A stretch of DNA of 35,491 bases from Candidatus Rokuibacteriota bacterium (GCA_016866775.1 VGLJ01000050.1:1-35491), one strand, 5' to 3'. Numbered from the stretch's first letter, positions 24,598 to 32,342 are shown. Notes: generated by a model from the sequence alone, not told the origin. A program made the numbers and translations.

Positions 24598-25368
24598 ATG
24601 GCCGCCGCCGATTCCCTCGTCGAGCACGTCCTGGCCGCGCGCGCCTCCTCGGTGGCGAGCCCGCTGCCCACCGAAGGACGCTCCGTGTCGCTCGAGGAGG
24701 CCTACGACGTGCAGGACCGCGTGCGCCAGGCGCTCGTCGCGCGCGGCGAGCGCGTCATCGGCTGGAAGGCCGGCTTCACGAGCCGCGCCACGCAGCAGGC
24801 GTTCGGCACGGATCGCCCCGTGTGCGGCTTCCTGCTCGGGTCCGGTGTCTACGCGAGCGGCGCCGAGGTGCCGGCGTCGGGATTCCTGTCGCTCGCCGTC
24901 GAGGCCGAGGTCGCGCTCGTGATGGGCCGCGCGCTCGCGGGCCCGGGCGTGACGCCCCCGCAGGCGCTCCTGGCCGTCGAGGGCGCGGTGCCCGCGCTCG
25001 AGCTGGTCGACTTCCGCTACGCGGGCAAGCCGACCGCCATCGACGCCGTCGCGGACGGCGTGCTCGCCAAGGCCATCGTGCTCGGCGCGCCGCTCACCGA
25101 CGTCACGCACATCGACCTCGCGCGCGAGGGACTCGTGTACGAGGTGAACGGCGCGATCGTGGCCACGAACACCGCCGCGGAAGTGCTCGGGAGCCCGATC
25201 AACTCGCTCGCGTGGATCGCCAATCACCTCGGCGCGCGCGGGCTCGGCCTCCGCGCGGGCGACGTCGTCATGACGGGCTCGGTGTCCGCGGTCCTGCGGC
25301 CCAAGGCCGGCGACGCCGTGCGCGCCCGCTTCACGCGCCTCGGCATGGTGGCGGCGCGGTTCGTCTGA
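24598..25368 (+). CDS. 2-keto-4-pentenoate hydratase family protein
   Basis: 256 aa, fumarylacetoacetase (FAH) fold of the MhpD/DmpE/DmpH group, which hydrates 2-hydroxypenta-2,4-dienoate in meta-cleavage of aromatics or acts as an oxalocrotonate decarboxylase. Signatures: GWKAGFTSRATQQAFG, LAVEAEVALVMGRAL (metal-binding Glu residues), PALELVDFRY, and GSPINSLAWIANHL. No ring-cleavage dioxygenase or aldolase is in the window, so the aromatic role is only suggested by family. It is the first gene of a four-gene overlapping operon; its TGA overlaps a CTG that begins the NUDIX gene. Confidence 0.85.
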   Translation: MAAADSLVEHVLAARASSVASPLPTEGRSVSLEEAYDVQDRVRQALVARGERVIGWKAGFTSRATQQAFGTDRPVCGFLLGSGVYASGAEVPASGFLSLAVEAEVALVMGRALAGPGVTPPQALLAVEGAVPALELVDFRYAGKPTAIDAVADGVLAKAIVLGAPLTDVTHIDLAREGLVYEVNGAIVATNTAAEVLGSPINSLAWIANHLGARGLGLRAGDVVMTGSVSAVLRPKAGDAVRARFTRLGMVAARFV

Positions 25369-25946
25369 GCGGAGCCGTCACCACCGAAGCGCTCGTCGCG
25401 CTCGCGCGGGCGCGGCTCTCCGCGTACACGCGGCGCGTCGTGCCGCCGGGCCCGCTCATCGCCGCCGCGGTCCTCGTGCCCATCGTCGATCACGCGGGCG
25501 AGCCCTACATGCTCTTCACCAAGCGCACCGACCGCGTGGGCCATCACAAGGGCCAGATCTCCTTTCCGGGCGGCGTGATCGATCCCGACGACGCCGGGGC
25601 GCTCGACGCGGCGCTGCGGGAGTGCGAGGAGGAGATCGCGCTGCCGCGCGCGGCTGTCGAGCCGCTGGGCGTGCTCGACGACAGCGAGACCGTCGCGACC
25701 AGCTTCGTCATCACGCCGATCGTCGGCGTCGTGTGGCGGCCCGTCGCGTGGCAGCCCGACGGCGAGGAGATCGAGAAAGTGATCGAGGTGCCGTTCGAGC
25801 GCCTCGCGGCGGAGGGGAGCTGCCGTGTCGAGCACTGGGAGCGCGACGGGATCACCCGGCCGGTCTACTTCTTCGACTACGAGGGCGAGACGATCTGGGG
25901 CGCGACGGCGCGCATCCTCGTGCACTTCCTCGACGTCCTCCGATGA
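25365..25946 (+). CDS. NUDIX hydrolase, CoA pyrophosphatase-like
   Basis: 193 aa. The NUDIX box reads GGVIDPDDAGALDAALRECE followed by EEI, with the preceding QISFPGG typical of the NudL/YeaB CoA pyrophosphatases, and GVLDDSETVATSFVITPIVG downstream. These cleave CoA or acyl-CoA to phosphopantetheines and 3',5'-ADP. No ATG or GTG lies at a suitable place: GTG 25440 would begin only 13 residues before the fold. I place the start at CTG 25365 in a CTGA overlap with the hydratase stop, giving the roughly 37-residue N-terminal helix expected. The stop overlaps the crotonase ATG. Confidence 0.82.
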   Translation: MSGAVTTEALVALARARLSAYTRRVVPPGPLIAAAVLVPIVDHAGEPYMLFTKRTDRVGHHKGQISFPGGVIDPDDAGALDAALRECEEEIALPRAAVEPLGVLDDSETVATSFVITPIVGVVWRPVAWQPDGEEIEKVIEVPFERLAAEGSCRVEHWERDGITRPVYFFDYEGETIWGATARILVHFLDVLR

Positions 25947-26725
25947 GCTTCGAGACGCTGCTGACCTCGCGGGCCGACGGCGTCGCGCGGATCGTCCTCG
26001 ATCGGCCCGAGGTCCGCAACGCGCTCTCGCGCGCGCTCATCGAGGAGCTCGGCGTGGCACTCGCTGCGTTCGAGGCCGACGCGGACGCCCGGGTCATCGT
26101 GCTCTCGGGCGCCGGGGACAAGGCGTTCTGTGCCGGCGCCGATCTCAGGGGGGTGACCGATCGCGGGACGACGCTGCAGGCGCGCGAGTCGTACGCTGGA
26201 CTCGCGAAGATCCTCGAGGCGATCCCGGCGATGCGCACGCCGGTGATCGCGCAGGTGCACGGCTACGCGCTGGCGGGCGGCTGCGGGCTCGCCGTCGGCT
26301 GCGATCTCGTGATCGCGTCGGAGGACGCGACGTTCGGGCTACCGGAGATCAAGGTGGGCCTCCTGCCGCTGATCGTCAGCGCGCCGATCCTGCGCGCGGC
26401 CGGGCGCAAGCGCGGCCTCCACATGATCCTGACGGGCGAGCCGGTCAGTGCGCGTGAAGCCTTCGACATGGGGCTCGTCAGCCGCGTCGTGCCGCGTGAC
26501 CGGCTCGACGCCGAGACGAGCGCGCTCGCCGCCACGCTCGCGTCGTTCAGCCCGACGGCGATCGGCCTGATGAAGGAGGCCGCGGCGACGACGCAGGACA
26601 TGGAGTACGGCAAGGCGCTGCGCTACCTGCGCGAGCTCCTGGTCCTCGTGGGGATGTCGGACGACGCGAAGGAAGGCATCGCCGCGTTCTTCGAGAAGCG
26701 TCCCCCGCGGTGGAAGGGCCGCTGA
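25943..26725 (+). CDS. Enoyl-CoA hydratase/isomerase (crotonase) family protein
   Basis: 260 aa. The crotonase fold has oxyanion-hole motifs GAGDKAFCAGADL and GYALAGGCGLAVGCD. The Glu of GLPEIKVG (equivalent to E164 of rat hydratase) is present, but the residue matching E144 is Gly (GGCGLA instead of GGCELA). The GGTQRL helix is replaced by LLPLIVSAPILRAAG. It therefore belongs to a subgroup that may act as an isomerase, methylglutaconyl-CoA-type hydratase or other acyl-CoA lyase. ATGA overlap with the NUDIX gene upstream, CTGA overlap with the small gene downstream. Confidence 0.87.
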   Translation: MSFETLLTSRADGVARIVLDRPEVRNALSRALIEELGVALAAFEADADARVIVLSGAGDKAFCAGADLRGVTDRGTTLQARESYAGLAKILEAIPAMRTPVIAQVHGYALAGGCGLAVGCDLVIASEDATFGLPEIKVGLLPLIVSAPILRAAGRKRGLHMILTGEPVSAREAFDMGLVSRVVPRDRLDAETSALAATLASFSPTAIGLMKEAAATTQDMEYGKALRYLRELLVLVGMSDDAKEGIAAFFEKRPPRWKGR

Positions 26726-26925
26726 CCGATCCCGGCCTGTGCGCGCGCTGCCGCCACGCGCGCCCCGTGACGTCCGCGCGCGGCTCGGCGTTCTGGCGCT
26801 GTGTGCTCTCCGAAACCGACGACGGCTATCCGAAGTACCCGCGTCTCCCCGTCGTCAGCTGCCCCGGCTTCGAAGCCCTCTCTACGGCAGCCACAGATAC
26901 AGGAACTTCGGACCGGGGCCGGTGA
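26722..26925 (+). CDS. Small Cys-motif protein (putative zinc-binding)
   Basis: 67 aa. The motif CARCRHAR at the N-terminus, followed by RGSAFWRCVLSETD, YPKYPRLPV and SCPGFEAL, gives four Cys in a pattern I recall as a small conserved protein in several bacterial groups. Zinc binding by the four Cys is likely; function unknown. CTG 26722 overlaps the crotonase TGA and gives LTDPGLCARCRHA; GTG 26710 is also in frame and cannot be excluded. Its 3' end overlaps the convergent sppA by 44 bp. Confidence 0.6.
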   Translation: MTDPGLCARCRHARPVTSARGSAFWRCVLSETDDGYPKYPRLPVVSCPGFEALSTAATDTGTSDRGR

Positions 26926-27841
26926 GGAGGCCGAGCGCGCCGAGCGATCCCAGACCGCCGTCGAGCGGCTGCGCCTCGGCGTAATAGGTCGCGCGGTACT
27001 GGCGCGGGCGGTGATAGACGACCACGCGCGCCTTGTCGAGCCCGGCCGTCTGGCGCGCGACCTCCAGCGCGTCCGGCATGTAGCCGACGCGGTCGATGAG
27101 GCGGTGCGCGAGCGCCTGCTCGGCGGTGTAGACGCGGCCGTCGCCGAGCGCCTGCGCGGTGGCGTCGGGAAGCTTGCGGCGCGCGACGACCTTCGCGACG
27201 AACTGCCGGTGCAGACCGTCGATGACGGACTGGAAGATCGCGCGCTCGTCAGGGGTCATCGGGCGGAACGGGCTGCCCATGTCCTTGCGCTCGCCGGACT
27301 TGATCGGCTGCGCGGCGACGCCGAGCTTCTGCATGAGCCCCTCGGCGTTGAACGTCAGCACGATCACGCCGATCGAGCCCGTCACCGTCGTCGGGTGCGC
27401 GACGATCGTGTCCGCGGCGAGCGCGACGTAGTACCCGCCCGACGCCGCCACGTCCATCATCACGGCCACGATCGGGATCGGCTTCTCCTTCTTGAAGAGC
27501 TCGAGCTCGCGGAAGATCACGTCGGACGCGGTGACCGTGCCGCCGGGGGTGTTGATCCGGAGCACGAGCGCCTTCACCTTCGGATCGTCGGTCGCTTTCT
27601 TCAGCTCCTCGCGGACGCGCACGAGCAGCGGCACGCGCGGGGGCGGCGCCGTGATGTTGAGCAGGTTCGACGTCGACTCGTCGCTGAGGAAGCCGGAGAG
27701 GTCCATGAGGAGGATCTTCGAGTCGCCGGTGCCCTCGACGGTCTCTTCCTCGAGCGGACGGATGCGCGGTGAGAGATCGATGGAGAGCACCGAGCACCCC
27801 GCGGTCAGCAGGGCGAGGACGAGGAGGACGACCGCGCGCAT
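26882..27841 (-). CDS. sppA: Signal peptide peptidase SppA-like serine protease, lipoprotein form
   Basis: 319 aa, peptidase family S49, degrading leftover signal peptides at the membrane. A lipobox LLTAGC (Cys16) replaces the usual transmembrane anchor. The nucleophile is S134 in DVAASGGYY, and the general-base Lys is in IKSGERKDMGSP (probably K186). RINTPGGTV and GSIGVI also match. This is the short single-domain form (E. coli SppA is about 618 aa). ATG 27841 was chosen for the lipoprotein signal and the -10 element just before it; a longer frame reaching 28111 runs through the divergent dehydratase gene and was rejected. Confidence 0.9.
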   Translation of the reverse strand: MRAVVLLVLALLTAGCSVLSIDLSPRIRPLEEETVEGTGDSKILLMDLSGFLSDESTSNLLNITAPPPRVPLLVRVREELKKATDDPKVKALVLRINTPGGTVTASDVIFRELELFKKEKPIPIVAVMMDVAASGGYYVALAADTIVAHPTTVTGSIGVIVLTFNAEGLMQKLGVAAQPIKSGERKDMGSPFRPMTPDERAIFQSVIDGLHRQFVAKVVARRKLPDATAQALGDGRVYTAEQALAHRLIDRVGYMPDALEVARQTAGLDKARVVVYHRPRQYRATYYAEAQPLDGGLGSLGALGLLTGPGPKFLYLWLP

Positions 27842-27847
27842 GGCGGT

Positions 27848-27857
27848 GAGTATACTC
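27848..27857. promoter_or_regulatory. Palindromic -10 shared by divergent sppA and dehydratase genes
   Basis: GAGTATACTC is a perfect 10-bp palindrome, so TATACT reads on both strands. It ends 7 nt before the sppA ATG on the minus strand and 9 nt before the dehydratase GTG on the plus strand. No Shine-Dalgarno for either gene and no clear -35. Confidence 0.5.
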
Positions 27858-27865
27858 GCCACACC

Positions 27866-28834
27866 GTGGCTCACGATCTGACCCTCGACGACGTCCGCGC
27901 CGCCGCGGAGCGCCTGCGCGGGCGCGTGTGCCGCACGCCGGTGCTCGTGTCCGAGGCGCTCGACGCGGCGAGCGGCTACAGCGTCCACCTCAAGTGCGAG
28001 AACCTCCAGCGCGCCGGCTCCTTCAAGATCCGCGGCGCGCTCAACAAGCTGCTGACGCTGTCGGAGGCCGAGCGTGCGCGCGGGGTCGTCGCGTTCTCGT
28101 CCGGCAACCACGCGCAGGGCGTCGCGCTGGCGGCCCGGATCGTCGGCACGAGCGCCACGATCTGCATGCCGACCGACGCGCCGGCGCTGAAGCTCGAGGC
28201 GACGCGCGGCTACGGCGCCGAGGTCGTGCTCTACGATCGCCAGAAGGACGACCGCGAGGCCATCGCGCGGCGGATCGCCGCTGACAGCGGCCGCGTGCTC
28301 GTCCCGCCGTTCGACGACTACGCGATCATGGCGGGGCAGGGGACCGCGGCCCTGGAGCTCTTCGAGGAGGTCCCGTCGCTCGACGCGCTGCTGGCGCCCG
28401 TGGGCGGCGGCGGGCTCATGGCAGGCTGCAGCACGGTGGCGAAGACGCTGTCACCGGCCACGGCGGTCATCGGCGTCGAAGCCGACACCGCCAACGACAC
28501 CTACCTCTCGTTCCGCAAGGGCGAGCGCGTGAGCATCCCGCCGCCGCCGACGATCGCCGACGGCATCCGGCTCACCACGCCGGGGGCGCTGACGTTTCCG
28601 ATCCTCAAGGAGAACCTGACGGACGTGGCACTCGTCTCGGACGAGGAAATCCTCGCGGCCATGCGGCGTTTGGCGACAGAGGCTCACATCGTGGTGGAGC
28701 CGACCGGCGCCGTCCCTGCGGCCGCGGTGCTGTCGGGCCGCTTGCCGCTTCCGAAGGGCGCGCGGGTCGGCGTCGTGCTGTCGGGCGGCAACGTCGATCC
28801 CGCGCTGCTCGCGTCGGTGCTGACCTCGCGCTAA
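27866..28834 (+). CDS. Threonine/serine dehydratase, fold-type II PLP enzyme
   Basis: 322 aa. It resembles catabolic threonine dehydratase (TdcB) or serine racemase. The PLP lysine is K54 in AGSFKIRGA; phosphate is bound by VGGGGLMAG; SSGNHAQGVALAA and LSGGNVDP are also present. There is no C-terminal ACT domain, so no isoleucine feedback is expected. GTG 27866 gives the usual N-terminus (LTLDDVRAAAERL). Its stop overlaps the convergent luciferase-like gene by four bases. Threonine-to-2-oxobutyrate conversion would feed propionyl-CoA and methylmalonyl-CoA (compare meaB), which is inference. Confidence 0.88.
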   Translation: MAHDLTLDDVRAAAERLRGRVCRTPVLVSEALDAASGYSVHLKCENLQRAGSFKIRGALNKLLTLSEAERARGVVAFSSGNHAQGVALAARIVGTSATICMPTDAPALKLEATRGYGAEVVLYDRQKDDREAIARRIAADSGRVLVPPFDDYAIMAGQGTAALELFEEVPSLDALLAPVGGGGLMAGCSTVAKTLSPATAVIGVEADTANDTYLSFRKGERVSIPPPPTIADGIRLTTPGALTFPILKENLTDVALVSDEEILAAMRRLATEAHIVVEPTGAVPAAAVLSGRLPLPKGARVGVVLSGGNVDPALLASVLTSR

Positions 28835-29769
28835 CGCGCGTGGAAGTCGGGGACCACCTCGCTGCCGAGGTGCCACAGCTGGTCGAGCATCCGGTCGGAC
28901 GGGCACATCGGGCGCAGGATGAACTTCGACGCGCCGCCGGCGACGTATTCCTCGAGGCGCTCGCGGACGAGGGCGGGCGGGCCGAACGCCGTGCACTGCG
29001 CGAGGGTGGCGTCATCGACGCGGTTGCGCGGCACGAAGGGGGCCGCGAGCGCCTGCGCGCGCGCCGGGTCGTCGTCGAGACAGAAGTAGAAGAGCACGCC
29101 GAAGTGATCGACGGGGACCTCGCGGCCCGCGGCCGCGGCGAACTCCTGGGTCTTCTGCACACCGTCCGCGAGGCGCGCGGGCGTGATGAACGACGGGATC
29201 CACCCGTCGCCGAGGCGTCCCGCGCGGCGCATGGCCGCCTCGCTGTTGCCGCCGATCCACAGCGGGAACGGCCGCTGGATCGGCTTCGGCAGCACGGTGA
29301 TGCGGTCGAGCTTCCAGAACTCGCCCGCGAAGGTGACCTCGTCCTCTTCCCAGCAGCGGCGCATGACGACGATCGCCTCGTCGGTGCGCCGCCCGCGCTC
29401 CTTGAACGGCACGCCGGCGGCGAGGAACTCGCGCTCCTGCTCGACGCCGATGCCGAACGCGGGCAGCATGCGTCCGTTCGAGAGGACGTCGATCATCGCC
29501 AGCTCGCGCGCGGCCATCACCGGCGAGCGGAACGGCGTGATGAGCACGCTCGGGCCGAACTTCAGCCGCGTGGTCCGCGCGGCGATGGCGGCCATCGCGG
29601 TGATCGGCTCGGGCACGGGGACGGGTGAGGACAGCCGCTCGGAGAACCAGAGCGAATCGATCGCGCTCTTCTCGCACGTCTCGACGAAGCGCCAGAAGAA
29701 GTCGGCGCCGCCGTCGGCGCCGCTCGGCCACGGCCCGGGCATCACCCCGATCCGGTACTTGATGTCCAC
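28831..29769 (-). CDS. Luciferase-like (LLM) class flavin-dependent oxidoreductase
   Basis: 312 aa, bacterial luciferase TIM-barrel fold, using F420 or FMN. Motifs: GVMPGPWPSG, SLWFSERL, AAIAARTTRLKFGPSVLITPFR, MIDVLSNGRMLPAFGIG and PFPLWIGGNSEAAMRRAGR. This resembles the TIGR03619-type F420-dependent group; the cofactor cannot be fixed from sequence. GTG 29769 lies 6 nt after the extended -10 TGCTAGCAT (minus). It diverges from the FadR-like regulator with only 43 bp between starts, so it may be under the same operator. The substrate is unknown. Confidence 0.87.
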   Translation of the reverse strand: MDIKYRIGVMPGPWPSGADGGADFFWRFVETCEKSAIDSLWFSERLSSPVPVPEPITAMAAIAARTTRLKFGPSVLITPFRSPVMAARELAMIDVLSNGRMLPAFGIGVEQEREFLAAGVPFKERGRRTDEAIVVMRRCWEEDEVTFAGEFWKLDRITVLPKPIQRPFPLWIGGNSEAAMRRAGRLGDGWIPSFITPARLADGVQKTQEFAAAAGREVPVDHFGVLFYFCLDDDPARAQALAAPFVPRNRVDDATLAQCTAFGPPALVRERLEEYVAGGASKFILRPMCPSDRMLDQLWHLGSEVVPDFHAR

Positions 29770-29775
29770 CCGCGG

Positions 29776-29784
29776 ATGCTAGCA
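29776..29784 (-). promoter_or_regulatory. Extended -10 element of the luciferase-like gene
   Basis: TGCTAGCAT on the minus strand, ending 6 nt before GTG 29769; no Shine-Dalgarno. Confidence 0.45.
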
Positions 29785-29790
29785 CGCGTG

Positions 29791-29796
29791 TACAAT
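29791..29796 (+). promoter_or_regulatory. -10 element of the TetR/FadR-like gene
   Basis: TACAAT. The predicted transcription start falls near 29803, inside the palindrome at 29796-29809, leaving a leader of about 10 nt before ATG 29813. Confidence 0.45.
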
Positions 29797-29809
29797 GAAC
29801 CGCGGTTCA
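29796..29809. promoter_or_regulatory. Candidate TetR/FadR operator
   Basis: TGAACCGCGGTTCA is a perfect 14-bp palindrome between the -10 and the start codon of the regulator. The TGAA...TTCA half-sites recall the TGAATGA...TCATTCA operator of the B. subtilis FadR, the closest well-known relative of the regulator. Autorepression is inferred from position. Confidence 0.6.
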
Positions 29810-29812
29810 GTC

Positions 29813-30400
29813 ATGCGCGAGTCCGACAAACACCAGCAGATCATCGAGGCGGCGGTGCGCGTCTTCGCGCGCAACGGCTACTACAACTCGCGCGTGTCGG
29901 ACATCGCGCGCGAGGCGGGCGTGGCCAGCGGGACCATCTACCTCTACTTCAAGACGAAGGACGACATCCTCGTCACGCTCTTCCGCGAGAAGATGGCGGC
30001 CTGGGTGGCGCACGTGCGCGAGCGCATCGCCGTCGAGCCGGATCCCGTCGCGAAGGTGCGCCGGCTCGTCGCCCTCCACTTCGACACGCTCGAGCGCGAT
30101 CCCGCGCTGGCGGAGGTCGTCCAGGTCGAGTTGAGGCAGGGCCACAAGTTCTTCCGCGGCGCCTCCGCGCACGAGGTGTCCGCCTACTTCGAGCTGATCG
30201 GGTCGGTGCTGGAGGCGGGACAGGCCGCGGGCGTGTTCCGCGGCGACGTCCCCGTGAACGTCGCGACCAAGGTCCTGTTCGGCGCGATGGATCAGATGGC
30301 CACGTCGTGGGTGCTGGGCAAGCGCAAGTACCGGCTGACCGACGCGGCCGACGCCGTCGCGACCGTCTTCCTGAGAGGAGTCACCGTCGATGGCGCTTGA
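29813..30400 (+). CDS. TetR-family regulator, FadR (YsiA)-like
   Basis: 195 aa. The N-terminal HTH (HQQIIEAAVRVFARNGYYNS; VSDIAREAGVASGTIYLYFK; TKDDILVTLFREKM) and the C-terminal ligand domain (VVQVELRQGHKFFR; KVLFGAMDQMATSWVLGKRK) closely resemble the B. subtilis FadR, which represses beta-oxidation genes and is released by long-chain acyl-CoA. ATG 29813 is preferred over ATG 29795, which would lie within the -10/operator. The gene is followed with an 11-bp overlap by a crotonase, then an SDR and the PHA genes, consistent with acyl-CoA-responsive control. The ligand is inference. Confidence 0.87.
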   Translation: MRESDKHQQIIEAAVRVFARNGYYNSRVSDIAREAGVASGTIYLYFKTKDDILVTLFREKMAAWVAHVRERIAVEPDPVAKVRRLVALHFDTLERDPALAEVVQVELRQGHKFFRGASAHEVSAYFELIGSVLEAGQAAGVFRGDVPVNVATKVLFGAMDQMATSWVLGKRKYRLTDAADAVATVFLRGVTVDGA

Positions 30401-31163
30401 GACCCTGCTCGTCAGCCGCGAGGAGAGCTTCGCGATCATCACGCTCAACCGGCCGCCCGCCAACGCGATCAGCGAGCCGCTGGTCCGCGAGCTGAACGAC
30501 GCCGTCAGCGGGCTCGCCGACGACGACCGCCTGCGCGCCGTCATCATCACGGGCGCGGGCGACCGCATCTTCTGCGCGGGCGCCGACCTCGGCTCGGCGT
30601 TCTCGGGCGGCAACGTCGACGCGTTCATCCGCTTCGGCAACTCGGTGCTGCGCACGATCGAGCGCTTTCCGAAGCCCGTGATCGCGGCGATGAACGGGCA
30701 CGCGCTCGGCGGCGGCTGCGAGATCGCGATGGCGTGTCACCTCCGCCTGCTCAAGGAGGGTGCCAGGATGGGGCAGACGGAGTCGAACCTCGGCATCATC
30801 CCCGGGTTCGGTGGCACGCAGCGGATGACGCGGCTCATCGGGCGCGCGAAGGCGCTCGAGCACATGATCCTCGGGACGCAGATTCCGGCGGCGGAGTGCC
30901 TCGCGCTGGGCCTCGTCAACCACGTGTCGAAGGAAGGGCAGACGCTCGAGGACGCGAAGACGCTCGCGCGCCAGATCGCGAAGCGCCCGCCGATCGCGAC
31001 GCGCTTGATCATCGAGGCGGTCGACGACGGGCTCGAGGCGCCGATCGACCAGGCGCTGGAGGTCGAGACGCGCGCGTTCCTGAAGGTGCTGCGCACCGAG
31101 GACGCCGCGGAAGGCATCCAGGCATTCCTCGGCAAGCGCGAGCCGCAGTTCAACGGCAGGTAG
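30390..31163 (+). CDS. Enoyl-CoA hydratase
   Basis: 257 aa with a complete crotonase active site: GAGDRIFCAGADLG (oxyanion hole), MNGHALGGGCEIAMAC (first catalytic Glu) and MGQTESNLGIIPGFGGTQRM (second catalytic Glu). It hydrates 2-enoyl-CoA to (S)-3-hydroxyacyl-CoA in beta-oxidation. AGAGGAG (30374-30380) lies inside the fadR-like gene, 9 nt before ATG 30390, so translation is SD-driven and coupled. The SDR follows after 4 bp. Confidence 0.92.
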   Translation: MALETLLVSREESFAIITLNRPPANAISEPLVRELNDAVSGLADDDRLRAVIITGAGDRIFCAGADLGSAFSGGNVDAFIRFGNSVLRTIERFPKPVIAAMNGHALGGGCEIAMACHLRLLKEGARMGQTESNLGIIPGFGGTQRMTRLIGRAKALEHMILGTQIPAAECLALGLVNHVSKEGQTLEDAKTLARQIAKRPPIATRLIIEAVDDGLEAPIDQALEVETRAFLKVLRTEDAAEGIQAFLGKREPQFNGR

Positions 31164-31167
31164 TCGC

Positions 31168-31917
31168 ATGGACCTGGGCATCCGCGATCGGGTCGCCCTC
31201 GTCACGGGTGGCGCGCGCAGCCTCGGGAAGGCCGACGCCGAGCTGCTCGCGGCCGAGGGATGCCGCGTGGCGATCGTCGACCTGAACGAGGAGGGCGCCG
31301 AGCGGACCGCGAAGGAGATCGGCGCCGCGGGCGGCACCGCGCGCGGGTACGTCTGCGACATCCGCGAGGCGAGCGCGGTGGCGGACGCGGTCGCGCGTGT
31401 GGAACGCGACCTCGGGCCGGTGGACATCTGCGTGAACAACGCCGGCTTCATCTACACCGTCGCGCAGCTCAAGGACATGCGCGACGACGACTGGGATCTC
31501 AACCTCGCCGTCAATCTGACCGGCACGTACAATGTCACGAAGGCCGTCTTTCCCGGCATGCGCGAGCGCCGCTGGGGTCGCGTGATCTGCATGGCGTCGA
31601 TCGCGGGGCTCATGGGGGGCTTCGGGCAGACGGCGTACGCGACGACGAAGATGGGCGTGATCGGCTTCACGCGGTCGGTCGCGCTCGAGGGCGCGCGCTA
31701 CGGGGTGACCGCGAACGCGATCGCGCCGGGCATCATCGGCCCGAACGCGAACCTGAGCCCGATGTACGAGCGGATGGTGAAGCGCGTCGCGATGCAGAAG
31801 GAAGGCACGCCCGAGGACGTGGCGAACGCGATCGCGTTCCTCGTCTCCGAGCGCGCGCGGTACATCACCGGCGCCGTGCTCACGGTGACGGGAGGTATGG
31901 ATCTGTTTACCTTCTAA
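31168..31917 (+). CDS. Short-chain dehydrogenase/reductase, 3-hydroxyacyl-type
   Basis: 249 aa classical SDR. It has the cofactor motif TGGARSLGKA, acidic D after beta2 (VAIVDLNEEG, favouring NAD(H)), VNNAG, the catalytic Ser in CMASIAG, and Tyr/Lys in YATTK. The C-terminus (GGMDLFTF) is typical. In context (crotonase upstream, PHA genes downstream) it probably oxidises a 3-hydroxyacyl-CoA, but SDR substrates cannot be read reliably. The stop is followed directly by a family 1 repeat. Confidence 0.88.
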   Translation: MDLGIRDRVALVTGGARSLGKADAELLAAEGCRVAIVDLNEEGAERTAKEIGAAGGTARGYVCDIREASAVADAVARVERDLGPVDICVNNAGFIYTVAQLKDMRDDDWDLNLAVNLTGTYNVTKAVFPGMRERRWGRVICMASIAGLMGGFGQTAYATTKMGVIGFTRSVALEGARYGVTANAIAPGIIGPNANLSPMYERMVKRVAMQKEGTPEDVANAIAFLVSERARYITGAVLTVTGGMDLFTF

Positions 31918-31997
31918 CGACATGAGGGGGTGCGAGAGGCACCCCCCAAACCCCCGCGCTCCGGGCCCGGAGTGAATCCGGGCCCTCCGCGGGTGCC
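31918..31997 (+). repeat. Dispersed intergenic hairpin repeat, family 1, copy D
   Basis: Begins CGACATGAGGGGG right after the SDR stop. Hairpin 1 pairs 31926-31933 with 31939-31946 (8 bp). Hairpin 2 pairs 31963-31971 with 31977-31985 (9 bp, loop GTGAA, identical to copy B). It ends GCGGGTGCC, then the SCP2 Shine-Dalgarno. Confidence 0.8.
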
Positions 31998-32010
31998 AAG
32001 GAGCACAGCG

Positions 32011-32331
32011 ATGCCGACAGTTCAAGAGACCTTCGACGCGATGCCCGGCCGGTTCAAGGCGGACAAGGCCGCCGGCACCAGCGCGACCATCCAGTACGAC
32101 ATCAGCGGCGACGGCGGCGGCACGTGGAACGCCGTGATCAAGGACGGCACGTGCACGGTCAGCCCGGGCGCCGCCGCGAGCCCCAACCTCACGCTGCAGA
32201 TCGGCGCGCAGGACTGGCTCGACATGCTGGGCGGCAAGCAGTCGGGGCAGATGCTCTTCATGTCGGGGAAGCTGAAGGTGAAGGGGGACATGGGCCTGGC
32301 GATGAAGCTCGGCTCCCTGTTCCAGATGTAG
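32011..32331 (+). CDS. SCP2 sterol-binding domain protein
   Basis: 106 aa, a single SCP2 lipid-binding domain: TVQETFDAMPGRFKADKAAG at the N-terminus, TIQYDISGDGGGTW, and the C-terminal MFMSGKLKVKGDMGLAMKLG-type motif. Bacterial members bind fatty acyl chains or acyl-CoA. AAGGAG lies 8 bases before ATG 32011; the in-frame upstream ATG at 31930 falls in the repeat and was rejected. PHA synthase begins 11 bp downstream, so a lipid-carrier or granule-associated role is a reasonable inference. Confidence 0.9.
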   Translation: MPTVQETFDAMPGRFKADKAAGTSATIQYDISGDGGGTWNAVIKDGTCTVSPGAAASPNLTLQIGAQDWLDMLGGKQSGQMLFMSGKLKVKGDMGLAMKLGSLFQM

Positions 32332-32342
32332 GGGGCGCCTGC

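Noticed and set aside
27842-28111. Longer sppA frame starting at 28111
   Set aside because: It runs through the divergent dehydratase gene and would bury the lipoprotein signal peptide.
29795-29812. ATG 29795 as start of the TetR/FadR-like gene
   Set aside because: It overlaps the -10 and lies upstream of the expected transcription start; the family N-terminus fits ATG 29813.
31930-32010. Upstream ATG extending the SCP2 protein by 27 residues
   Set aside because: The extension is translated repeat copy D; a clear AAGGAG precedes ATG 32011.
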